From Nitrospirota bacterium (GTDB lineage Bacteria; Nitrospirota; Thermodesulfovibrionia; Thermodesulfovibrionales; Magnetobacteriaceae): a DNA stretch of 46,076 bases. Positions 18,446 to 26,451 of the stretch are shown in pieces (the first letter of the stretch is position 1; each line of letters begins with the position of its first letter). The translations under genes and the position numbers were made by a program. The stretch spans positions 1-46,076 of the forward strand of contig JADFXJ010000015.1 of assembly GCA_015233615.1 (NCBI GenBank), given 5' to 3'. The notes under the pieces were generated by a model, which saw only the letters and a list, made by a program, of their open reading frames with translations, made no database searches and had not been told where the DNA came from.

Positions 18446-19708
18446 TTGTTATTTAATACCTGGCCTGTCCAATTGAAGAAAAAAATTCGTTTCTATGGTG
18501 TTGCAGCAGCCCTTGCCATCCTGGCGGTGCTTTTATATGCATTTTACGACAAAGGGGTGAGGGTAAAGTCTGAGAAGATAGGACGAAATACTCTGCTCAT
18601 AACCGTGTCGGCTACTTCTACCGGTACGGTGAAATCCGAGAAAGAATACTCCGTTACCGCTGAAAGAGTTGGGAAAATTTCCAAACTCTACGCAGAGGAA
18701 GGCGACGCTGTGAAAGAGGGGCAACTTCTGGCGAAATTCGACACAGAGGACGCTGCCCTGGAGCTAAAACGGGCCGAAGCAACCTTTAACGAGTCAGTGA
18801 ACAAACTGAAAGAGAGCGTCGAGGCCTACGAGCCTTTTAAAGGACAGATAGATAACGATATTAAAAAGACTAAGGCCATAGTCGACGAGGCTAACTCCAG
18901 GTTATCCCGCTACTGCGGGCTCAACGAAAAGGGTTACGTACCGGAGGAGACCGTAGAACAGATAAAAAAAGACAGAGCGGTAGCAGAGGCCTCGTACGAC
19001 ACGGCTCTGTCCGCCAGAAAAAACCTTGACTCGAAGATCTACGCCATCAAAGCCCGGGAGCACAACGCTGACGAGGCGGAAAAGTCCCTGGAGCTTTCCA
19101 GGTTAAACTACGGTTACTCCTTCGTCAGGGCCGCTTGCGGGGGAGTCATTACGGCCAAACAGGCCCGTGTGGGCGCACTCCTGGCAAAGGGTGCCATGAT
19201 TTACTCCATTGTTTCTATGGAGCCTCTGTACTTCGAAGCCTTCATTGACGAGGCTGACGTGCCCAAAGTGGCCGTTGGCCAGGATGTAAAACTCTCCATG
19301 GACGCATACCCCGACAAGGAGCTCCGTGGCAAGGTATACCGCATCTCTCCGGTGGTGCTGGGCAGCAGGCTGGAAGCCAGAACTTTCGAGGTGAGAATCA
19401 GCCTTACCGCGCAGACCGGCCGGAGCGACCCTCCGAAACTCAAACCCGGCATGTCATCCGACGTAGAGATTATAACCGGTAAGGTCGAAAACGCACTCCT
19501 TGCGCCCTCTCACGCTATTATAGAAAGAGGCGGTAAGAGCTTCCTGTACGTGGTATACCGCTCACGGGCGGTACTGAAGGAGATTGGTACCGGCCCATCC
19601 AACTGGACGTACACGGTTATAAAGTCCGGTGTGGCGGAGGGAGACGAGGTGATAACGACTATCGACGCGGTTGGCCTCAAAGATGGCACAAAGGTGCGAT
19701 TAAACTGA
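18446..19708 (+). CDS. Periplasmic adaptor (membrane fusion) protein
   Basis: HlyD/MacA/AcrA-type adaptor that bridges an inner-membrane pump and an outer-membrane channel. It has one N-terminal membrane helix (YGVAAALAILAVLLYAFYD), a lipoyl-like half domain (VGKISKLYAEEGDAVKEGQL), a coiled-coil hairpin (about residues 95-210), the second lipoyl half (ARVGALLAKGAMIYSI) and beta-barrel and membrane-proximal domains. The start is unclear: TTG 18446 is the upstream option and TTG 18473 lies closer to the membrane helix; neither has a good ribosome site. No transporter gene is adjacent. The stop at 19706-19708 lies inside a direct repeat that flanks an inserted element, so the original C-terminus was probably about 20 residues longer. 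Confidence 0.88.
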   Translation: MLFNTWPVQLKKKIRFYGVAAALAILAVLLYAFYDKGVRVKSEKIGRNTLLITVSATSTGTVKSEKEYSVTAERVGKISKLYAEEGDAVKEGQLLAKFDTEDAALELKRAEATFNESVNKLKESVEAYEPFKGQIDNDIKKTKAIVDEANSRLSRYCGLNEKGYVPEETVEQIKKDRAVAEASYDTALSARKNLDSKIYAIKAREHNADEAEKSLELSRLNYGYSFVRAACGGVITAKQARVGALLAKGAMIYSIVSMEPLYFEAFIDEADVPKVAVGQDVKLSMDAYPDKELRGKVYRISPVVLGSRLEARTFEVRISLTAQTGRSDPPKLKPGMSSDVEIITGKVENALLAPSHAIIERGGKSFLYVVYRSRAVLKEIGTGPSNWTYTVIKSGVAEGDEVITTIDAVGLKDGTKVRLN

Positions 19709-19711
19709 GTG

Positions 19712-19837
19712 ATACCAAATTGCATTCATTCGATTAACTTCGAAGCCAATCGTCGAAAGCTCCTCGACGTACGTAAGAGTACGCCTGCGTCGCTTTCTCC
19801 TTGCCGCCTTGTTACTCTTTTGAATGCAACTTGGTAT
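19712..19837. mobile_element. MITE-like element with 16-bp terminal inverted repeats
   Basis: Terminal repeats ATACCAAATTGCATTC (19712-19727) and GAATGCAACTTGGTAT (19822-19837) match at 15 of 16 positions when inverted. The interior is also partly self-complementary. The copies of AGGTGCGATTAAAC at 19692-19705 and 19839-19852 flank it like a target-site duplication. There is no coding capacity, so it must have been moved by enzymes encoded elsewhere. Confidence 0.85.
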
Positions 19838-19937
19838 GAGGTGCGATTAAACCGAATGAGGAATAAGTCGGGAAATAAGCTAACGACTAAGAATAAGCAA
19901 CGGTTAAACGTAAATTAACGGTGAAATGGAGAGATAA

Positions 19938-20705
19938 ATGGCACAGATAATAGCATTTTCCGGAAAAGGCGGCACGGGTAAGACAACCCTGGCCGGTATG
20001 GCAGTCCGGTATCTGATGGAAAAGACCGGCAGGCCGATACTGGCCGTGGACGCAGATGCCAACGCATGTCTTAACGAGGCACTCGGCGTTACGGTACACG
20101 CGACTATAGGGCGTGTAAGGGAACAATCCCTGGCCACTATTCGTTCCGGAGCGCGTCCCGGGGGGTTAAGCACGGAGGAGCACTTCGATTACCAGGTGCA
20201 GCAATCTATAGTAGAGTCCAGAGGGTTTGACCTCCTCGTCATGGGAAGGCCGGAGGGACAGGGGTGTTATTGCGCCGCAAACAATATTATCAGGAAATAC
20301 ACGGACAAGCTCGCCGATGACTACGCCTACGTGGTCATAGACAACGAGGCCGGCATGGAGCACCTTAGCAGACGTACGGCTCAGAAGATAAACGTACTAT
20401 TCATAGTGAGCGATCCCACCTTGAAGGGGATAAGGACAGTCAACAGAATTAACGAGCTCATAGTCGAGCTTTCCCTTGAAATCGACAAGCGATATGTCAT
20501 ATTTAACCGCGTGAAATCCGGGGATGATGCTGTCGTAAGGGCGGCCTGCGGTAAGGGAGGCCTGGCCCTGGCGGGGACTGTGCCGGAGGACGTGGCCATT
20601 TATAACCTGGACCTGCACGGGGATCCGGTTTTCGGAATTCCGTCGGATGCTCCCTCCCTTAAGGCCTTTTACGGACTTCTCGATAATGTGCTCATGGCAG
20701 GTTAG
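19938..20705 (+). CDS. cooC: CooC-type ATPase (CO dehydrogenase maturation family)
   Basis: A MinD/SIMIBI-class P-loop ATPase. The N-terminus FSGKGGTGKTTLAGMA is the deviant Walker A. VDADANACLNEALG follows, then GRPEGQGCYCAANNIIRKY, whose CxC pair is the metal-binding signature of CooC, and VVIDNEAGMEHLSRRTA. CooC loads nickel into carbon monoxide dehydrogenase, so it implies a CODH or CODH/ACS (Wood-Ljungdahl) enzyme elsewhere in the genome. None is in this window. RBS GGAGAG precedes ATG 19938. Length 255 is normal for the family. Confidence 0.88.
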   Translation: MAQIIAFSGKGGTGKTTLAGMAVRYLMEKTGRPILAVDADANACLNEALGVTVHATIGRVREQSLATIRSGARPGGLSTEEHFDYQVQQSIVESRGFDLLVMGRPEGQGCYCAANNIIRKYTDKLADDYAYVVIDNEAGMEHLSRRTAQKINVLFIVSDPTLKGIRTVNRINELIVELSLEIDKRYVIFNRVKSGDDAVVRAACGKGGLALAGTVPEDVAIYNLDLHGDPVFGIPSDAPSLKAFYGLLDNVLMAG

Positions 20706-21121
20706 CGGTCTAACTTCCTGATTTCCTACATTATTTGTAAGATAATTCATACGGTTTCTATATGGAACCTGGGGTTCTTTTTTTGCTTAATAAAAAATTC
20801 ATTTTTGGATTGACATTTGGGAAATAAATGTAATATTATGTTAATTCTAGCATAGGTATCAGCTTACTTATTACAGCGTTTACGTATGATTTACGGCAGC
20901 GAGGTTTGCGTTTATGAAATATAAGGTTTATGGCGTATTCTTAGCATCTGTCTTCTCTCTCTTTCAGGGAGACACATCCTTACTAACTCTTATACGCGTA
21001 TCATCTTTCACTATTTACATATTACATATCGATGTTCGATTAAGGCCTTTTTTAAAGGCTTCTGCACAAATAAATATCATCTAAATATCATCGTTGTAAA
21101 AGTAAGCAGGAGGAAATTAAG
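20706..21121 (+). promoter_or_regulatory. Intergenic region with promoter and long leader
   Basis: TTGACA at 20810-20815 and TATTAT at 20834-20839 (18-base spacer) form a good sigma-70-like promoter, giving a leader of about 275 bases before the chemoreceptor start at 21122. I see no gene in it. ACGGCAGCGAG at 20893-20903 resembles GCGGCAGCGAG in the leader before the gene at 22645. Confidence 0.5.
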
Positions 21122-22394
21122 ATGTTCAGGAACATGAAGACTGCCACAAGACTAGGGTTGTCATTCGGGATAGTTGTTTTTATGCTCATAATCATAAGCA
21201 TCGTAAGCCTCACAAAACTATCTCAAATCGACGCGATAGTGTCAGACATCATCCATGACAAGTACCCGAAGACCGACCTTGCCAACAACGTTTTAAATAA
21301 CGTAAACATCATAGCCAGGGCTATCAGAAATTCAATTCTGATTGACAAGAAGGAAGAAATCCAAAAAGAGAATGACCGTATAAGCGAGGCAAGAAAGAAA
21401 AACAGCGAGTATCTCGAAAAACTCACCGCAATGACAAAGTCTGACGAGGGGAAGGCCCATTTGAAAGCCTTGATGGACGCCAGGGTCGTTTACTATAGCG
21501 TTCAGGACGAATTTACGAAATTATTGGCTGACGGCAAGCAGGCGGAAGCAAAAGAACTTCTTATGACTAAGATGAGGGAAGCGCAGAGCAAGTTTATCGC
21601 GACTATAGACGAATTCGTTACATTCCAGGAGAAGCAGATGGGAGACATCGGATAATGCCAACCAGACTGCGAGGCTGGCGACTAAATCGGCACAGGATGC
21701 CCAGGCCAGTGGTAAGTCCGTATCTGATGCGGTAATCGCCATGAAGGAGATAGCAAGCAAGATATCCATAATAGAAGAAATAGCCCGCCAGACTAACCTC
21801 CTGGCTTTGAACGCGGCAATAGAAGCGGCACGCGCCGGTGAACATGGCAAAGGATTTGCCGTGGTGGCCTCGGAGGTGAGAAAGCTTGCCGAACGTTCGC
21901 AGAAGGCGGCGGGGGAGATAACGCATTTATCCGCGTCAAGCGTAAAAGTTGCAGAGCAAGCCGGAGACATGTTGTCAAGGCTGGTTCCGGACATTCAAAA
22001 GACTGCGGAACTTGTACAGGAGATAACCGCCGCCGGCAACGAGCAAAATACTGGAGCGGAACAGATCAATAAGGCCATACAGCAGCTTGACCAGGTAATA
22101 CAGCAAAATGCGTCGGCCTCCGAGGAACTCGCCTCCACCTCCGAGGAATTAAGCTCTCAGGCGGAACAACTTCAAAGTACGATAAGTTTCTTCAAGACGG
22201 GAGATATTGGTACAAGAACACCGGTAAGAGGACAGCATAATGCAAAAGTGGCGCATTTAACACATGGTGGAATCAAGAAGGCGGCTAATCCGCTGGCCAG
22301 AAGCCCACTAAAAGCGTCTACTTCGCACGAAGCCAGGGTTAATCTTGACATGGCCTCAAAACATGCCGACGATGATTCATTCGAGAAATTCTAA
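21122..22394 (+). pseudogene. Methyl-accepting chemotaxis protein, internally deleted
   Basis: The first part (21122-21655, 177 residues) is an MCP N-terminus: membrane helix LGLSFGIVVFMLIIISIVSL and a four-helix-bundle ligand domain. It stops right after [14 protein letters not shown]. From about 21651 another frame encodes the cytoplasmic signalling half: [20 protein letters not shown], the tip [20 protein letters not shown], and [20 protein letters not shown] to 22394. TM2, the HAMP domain and the first methylation helix are missing at the join. The intact receptor at 23118 shows what belongs between. A downstream ATG at 21741 could in principle make a soluble signalling fragment, but I find no good ribosome site for it. 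Confidence 0.85.
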
Positions 22395-22484
22395 AGGAGT
22401 TAGATTCCGGCTCGCGAATACCCCCCCTCACGGGGGTAGGGGGCTGGCCGTCTGCCATTTTATAACACGCTACTGAATTTATGT

Positions 22485-22575
22485 TATAATAGTTAGAGTA
22501 TGCGGCAGCGAGCAGCCAGGAAAGGCCCTGGCTGGTTCGATACTCAAAGTCACGGGAGAAAAGCGTGGTCAAGAA
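22485..22575 (+). ncRNA. Candidate structured leader RNA
   Basis: TATAAT at 22485-22490 is followed by GAGTAT (22496-22501) pairing with ATACTC (22540-22545). Enclosed is a perfect 8-bp hairpin, CAGCCAGG/CCTGGCTG (22513-22534). A further CACG/CGTG stem follows at 22551-22567. It precedes the gene at 22645. I could not match it to a riboswitch class; it lacks the usual sequence of a cyclic-di-GMP-I aptamer. Confidence 0.4.
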
Positions 22576-22644
22576 GTTGTTAAGTAATAAGTGGTTGTTA
22601 AACAATTCGAATGTTTCGAAAAACAAGGAGGGAGGGTTGTCTAT

Positions 22645-23031
22645 ATGTCCACACTGGAAAAAGAAGAAGTAAGGAAAATTGTAATCGAGGTTTTACACGA
22701 CGTAATATCCGAGACGCAACCGCAAGATAATATGATTTTATTCCTGTACACGCTTGTGGGGGATTTTAGGGAGTTCAAAACTCAGGTAAATGCGAAGTTT
22801 GTTGCGATTGAAGGGGAATTGTATTCTATTCGCGAGGAACTTAAGCAGGAATCGGATTCTATTCGTGAGGAACTTAAGCAGGAATCGGATTCTATTCGTG
22901 AGGAATTGAAAAAATATCTGACCAAAGATGATTTTGACAAGCGGATGGATGATTATATCGTAAAAATCGGAGTCAGTGTAAGAGATAGCGTAAGAGAGAT
23001 TGTAAGAGAAGAACTTAGGAATAAAGGTTAA
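22645..23031 (+). CDS. Small coiled-coil protein with 11-residue repeats
   Basis: Function unknown. ATG 22645 (MSTLEKEEVRKIVIEVLHDV) has a strong ribosome site, AAGGAGGGAGG. The centre holds the hendecad DSIREELKQES repeated about two and a half times, encoded by a 33-base tandem repeat at 22822-22905 in which the second unit differs from the first at only two bases. Both flanks are charged helices; the end is VRDSVREIVREELRNKG. It is predicted to be a soluble coiled coil. It lies between two chemoreceptor genes and shares general character with DUF1640-like helical proteins, but I would not assign a role. Confidence 0.75.
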   Translation: MSTLEKEEVRKIVIEVLHDVISETQPQDNMILFLYTLVGDFREFKTQVNAKFVAIEGELYSIREELKQESDSIREELKQESDSIREELKKYLTKDDFDKRMDDYIVKIGVSVRDSVREIVREELRNKG

Positions 23032-23117
23032 ATCGCCAATAAACAATAGCACATGAATGATACGCAATAACGCCGATAATACACAATAACTTTAATCTTA
23101 TCGAAAAGGAGAAGTTT

Positions 23118-25136
23118 ATGAATTGGTACAGTAAAATGAAAGTTATGACCAAGCTTATACTGGCGTTTTTGATAGTATCCATCATTACTATCGTTGTCGG
23201 GATGGTCGGCGTAAACAACATGGGCACTTTGAGCGCATTGACGGACAAGTTGTATGAAAGAGAGCTCCTTGGAATTGCGTATATTAAAGAGGCTGCTATA
23301 GACCTGGTTTATATAACCCGTGCCGAGAAAAATTATCTTCTTGCCAGCACCCAGGAAGATCGCGATAAATTTAAAGCACGTTCGGATAAATACTGGGGAA
23401 TGATGCATGAAAACCTAAATAAAGCAAAACCTTTATTCCATTCGGAAAAAGGTAAGGTCCTTCTTGAAAAGCTCAACACGTCAATAAACGAGTGGGAGCC
23501 ACTCCATAAGCAAGTTATAGACGTCGCTTCAAAAGAGAAGCTTAGCGAGGTGAGGGAATCCACTAAGTTATCTATGGGGCTGGCCAGGGATAAATCATTT
23601 GCCGTAGAAGGGGTAATAGACGAACTGGTAAAAAACAAGGAGGAAAACGCTAAACTGGCTTCCGAAGAAGCCTTTTCCATCGATAAGAGCAGTCGAACGC
23701 TGTTGATCGCAGTAACGTTGATTGGTGTTTTAATCGGCATGACTCTTGGGGTTGTAATTGCAAAAGGCATAAGCAGTCAACTAGGAGGCGAACCACCGGT
23801 AATGGCAGGGATCGCCCGGAAAATAGCCAGGGGAGATATCGAGATAGATTTTGGCTCTAACCCGTCGGGGTTATTTGGCGAGATGAAGCAAATGACCGAT
23901 ACCATAAAAACCATCCTTAACGAAACACAGGGAATGATAGACGCGGTAGGAAACGGCAAGCTCGATACCAGGCTTGCGACAGACAAAGTCTCCGGCAGTT
24001 GGTCGGACCTGTCAAAGGGGATAAACAACCTCACCGAGGCCTTTATCAAACCGATTAACGTTATAAGGGGTTTTATCGGGCGAATAAGCAAAGGCGACAT
24101 ACCTCCAAAGATAACGGAGGAGTACAAGGAGGATTTCAATACCATAAAAGTGAGCATTAACGAATTAATAGATGCCGAGAACGAAGTGACAAATCTGGCA
24201 TACGAGCTATCACGCGGTAACTTAGACGTGAGGGTAAAAGAGCGATCGGAAAAGGACAAGCTGATGCAGGCCCTTTCGGAGATGGTTTCGAAGCTGACGG
24301 AGGTGGTAACTGACGTTCAGGAGGCCAGCGAGCAGGTGGCCAGTGGAAGCGAGGAGATGAGTGCCACGTCCGAGGAGATGTCACAGGGTGCAAACGAGCA
24401 GGCGGCATCGGCCGAGGAGGTTTCGTCTTCGATGGAGCAGATGGCGGCAAACATAAAGGGTAACTCCGACAACGCCCAGCAGACGGAAAAGATAGCCGTC
24501 AAATCCTCCGGCAACGCCAGAGAAAGCGGGAAGGCCGTAACGCAGACGGTGAAGGCCATGAAGGACATAGCGGAGAAGATTTCCATAATCGAAGAGATAG
24601 CGAGGCAGACTAACCTGCTGGCCTTAAACGCCGCCATAGAGGCTGCCAGGGCCGGGGAGCACGGCAAGGGGTTTGCAGTAGTGGCCTCCGAGGTAAGGGA
24701 ACTCGCCGGCAGGAGCCAGGCAGCCGCAGCCGAGATAAACAGTCTCGTTTCGTCGAGCGTGGAGGTATCCGAAAAGGCGGGAGAAATGTTGCAGAGCCTC
24801 GTGCCGGACATACAGAAGACCGCGGAACTCGTGCAGGAGATAAACGCGTCGAGCTCGGAACAAAGCTCCGGCGCGGATCAGATAAACAAGGCGATACAAC
24901 AACTCGACCAGGTAATTCAACAAAACGCAGCGGCTGCCGAGCAGATGTCGTCCACCTCCGAGGAGTTATCGGCCCAATCCCAGCAATTGCAACAAGTAAT
25001 CTCATTCTTTAGAATCGGGGAAAACGGAAGGCACTCCAGGAGCAGTGCAACGCCTGCGAGAAAGCATGAAAGAGCTAAGGTAGTAAACAACGTGGAATCA
25101 GAACGCCCTGGATCGGTGAAACGTATCGACGCCTGA
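23118..25136 (+). CDS. Methyl-accepting chemotaxis protein with several HAMP-like repeats
   Basis: A 672-residue transmembrane chemoreceptor. TM1 is [21 protein letters not shown] four-helix-bundle sensor (residues about 34-190) follows, then TM2 [20 protein letters not shown]. After TM2 come four HAMP-like segments, seen in [38 protein letters not shown] and [12 protein letters not shown]. Methylation helices and the signalling tip [20 protein letters not shown] (about residue 490) end in [34 protein letters not shown] supports ATG 23118. The ligand is unknown. No CheW/CheA genes are in the window. It is the intact relative of the deleted receptor at 21122. Confidence 0.95.
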   Translation: MNWYSKMKVMTKLILAFLIVSIITIVVGMVGVNNMGTLSALTDKLYERELLGIAYIKEAAIDLVYITRAEKNYLLASTQEDRDKFKARSDKYWGMMHENLNKAKPLFHSEKGKVLLEKLNTSINEWEPLHKQVIDVASKEKLSEVRESTKLSMGLARDKSFAVEGVIDELVKNKEENAKLASEEAFSIDKSSRTLLIAVTLIGVLIGMTLGVVIAKGISSQLGGEPPVMAGIARKIARGDIEIDFGSNPSGLFGEMKQMTDTIKTILNETQGMIDAVGNGKLDTRLATDKVSGSWSDLSKGINNLTEAFIKPINVIRGFIGRISKGDIPPKITEEYKEDFNTIKVSINELIDAENEVTNLAYELSRGNLDVRVKERSEKDKLMQALSEMVSKLTEVVTDVQEASEQVASGSEEMSATSEEMSQGANEQAASAEEVSSSMEQMAANIKGNSDNAQQTEKIAVKSSGNARESGKAVTQTVKAMKDIAEKISIIEEIARQTNLLALNAAIEAARAGEHGKGFAVVASEVRELAGRSQAAAAEINSLVSSSVEVSEKAGEMLQSLVPDIQKTAELVQEINASSSEQSSGADQINKAIQQLDQVIQQNAAAAEQMSSTSEELSAQSQQLQQVISFFRIGENGRHSRSSATPARKHERAKVVNNVESERPGSVKRIDA

Positions 25137-25241
25137 TAAATAACAGACTAAGGCTTTATACATAGTACGGTTTTACTTTACACGTGGCACAGAGGTGGAA
25201 TATGGGAGTGTTAGCACATATAATTATTTGTGCTTACCTAC

Positions 25242-25550
25242 TTACTCTAAAGGGTCTGGTTTCCCTTTCACCTTTTTCCGAATTCTATGCCAGCTAAATT
25301 TTAACGTTTTCAATATACGCTTAATTGTCCACTTGCTAACTGAAATGCCAAACTCTTCCTTTACTAACGCACATATCCTGTTTATATTCTTAGGAAAAGT
25401 TTTGGTTAATTCTTTTACTCTTTCCTCCTGCTCATTATTTAGCTTTGGTATTCTTCCCCTCCCTTTTTTATCATAAAGACTTACCAAACCTACTTTTTCC
25501 CAACCATTCAACGTGTCCTTCCGGCAAGCGTGCTTGGAATAGGTAAGCAA
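25242..25550 (-). pseudogene. IS630-type transposase N-terminal fragment
   Basis: A helix-turn-helix N-terminal part like that of IS630/Tc1-type transposases (NGWEKVGLVSLYDKKGRGRI, SVSKWTIKRILKTLKFSWHR, KKVKGKPDP). The frame opens at a TTG and stops just after KPDPLE, before any DDE catalytic residues. Both the extreme N-terminus and the catalytic domain are missing. It is a dead remnant next to the truncated end of hsdM. Confidence 0.75.
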
Positions 25551-25593
25551 AGGGGGTATAATCGGTTATCAACGTTATAGGAGGATAGCCGAT

Positions 25594-25621
25594 GGGGGTC
25601 ACTTCTATCTTACGATCTACA
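25594..25621. repeat. Repeat end GGGGGTCA...TACGATCTACA, copy at hsdM break
   Basis: This 28-base sequence matches 44909-44936 at 25 of 28 positions and sits exactly where hsdM is cut off. It looks like the end of a mobile repeat. Its inner 23 bases (25600-25622) also recur exactly at 26063-26085 inside hsdM. Confidence 0.6.
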
Positions 25622-26445
25622 AATTATATTATGTGGATTTAGACCCCGAATATACATATTAACCGCTGCCATTTTTCGGATTCTGCCTTGATACTCAATT
25701 CCACCTATGCCAGTGCGGTAAAATTGATTCGCAATATGTACTGGAGGCATCCCTGCTTTCCTGGCTTTTTCAATTACGTAATCGTAGATATCAAACAAAA
25801 ATCCGGCTGTTCCACATGCAGGGTCAAAAACGGTATCGGTAAAATCAGGATCAACCATTTGAACCATCATTCGACGAATGTGGTCCGGTGTTCGATAAAG
25901 TCCTAAGTCTTTGGTTCCTCCAGTTTCCGATAACGCAGATTCTATCGCATCGCCCAAAAGATCAGTTTTGAGAATATATTTTTCGTCAATTTCATTTATC
26001 AGACCAATCGCTTTAGCAATAACTCCGCCTTTGATATTATTGGTAAAGTTGGAATTAGCGAACACTTCTATCTTACGATCTACAATCAGCACTAATTGAT
26101 CCTGCATTTTAGTTGGTAAATTGCCGCGCATCACATCACGGGTTTTGATAAGAATGGCCGAATAAAAAGGAAAAATATTCTTGTTGAGTTCAGAAAGGAT
26201 TTGGTCACCAGTTAATGAGAGCAAATGTGAAAAAAGAAGACGGTATGATTCACCTTCAAAGAGCTTGCGAAGCGGTTTAAATACATCATCTGTTTTTAAC
26301 TTGGTTCAAATATACGAAGAAGCAAAAGCTCTATAATATACTCTACCCTTTCAACGGGGGTGCCCGTCGGTCTCAATTTGTTATGTAGCCGCTTTAATAT
26401 ATTGTTTGTTTCGTTATCCGTGTAATGTACAGTCGATCTTCCCAT
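25610..26445 (-). pseudogene. hsdM-type N6-adenine methylase, truncated and frameshifted
   Basis: Type I restriction DNA methylase subunit. It begins at ATG 26445 (MGRSTVHYTDNETNNILKRL). A frameshift near 26280 (after LLLLRIFE) moves the homologous sequence to another frame: DDVFKPLRKLFEGESYRLLF and on through GLYRTPDHIRRMMVQMVDPD and the SAM-binding motif DTVFDPACGTAGFLFDIYDY. It stops at 25610-25612 after YIRGLNPHNIICRS, where a repeat end begins. The NPPF/NPPY catalytic motif and the rest (well over 150 residues) are missing, so it cannot be an active methylase. Confidence 0.85.
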
Positions 26446-26451
26446 AAATAA

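Noticed and set aside
21741-22394. Soluble signalling protein as an independent gene
   Set aside because: The homologous frame begins upstream at 21651, right at the deletion join, so it is better read as the 3' part of a broken chemoreceptor.
22496-22567. Cyclic-di-GMP-I riboswitch or tRNA
   Set aside because: AAAGTCACGGG and GGTTCGA looked suggestive, but the riboswitch's second conserved half and the tRNA cloverleaf are not there.
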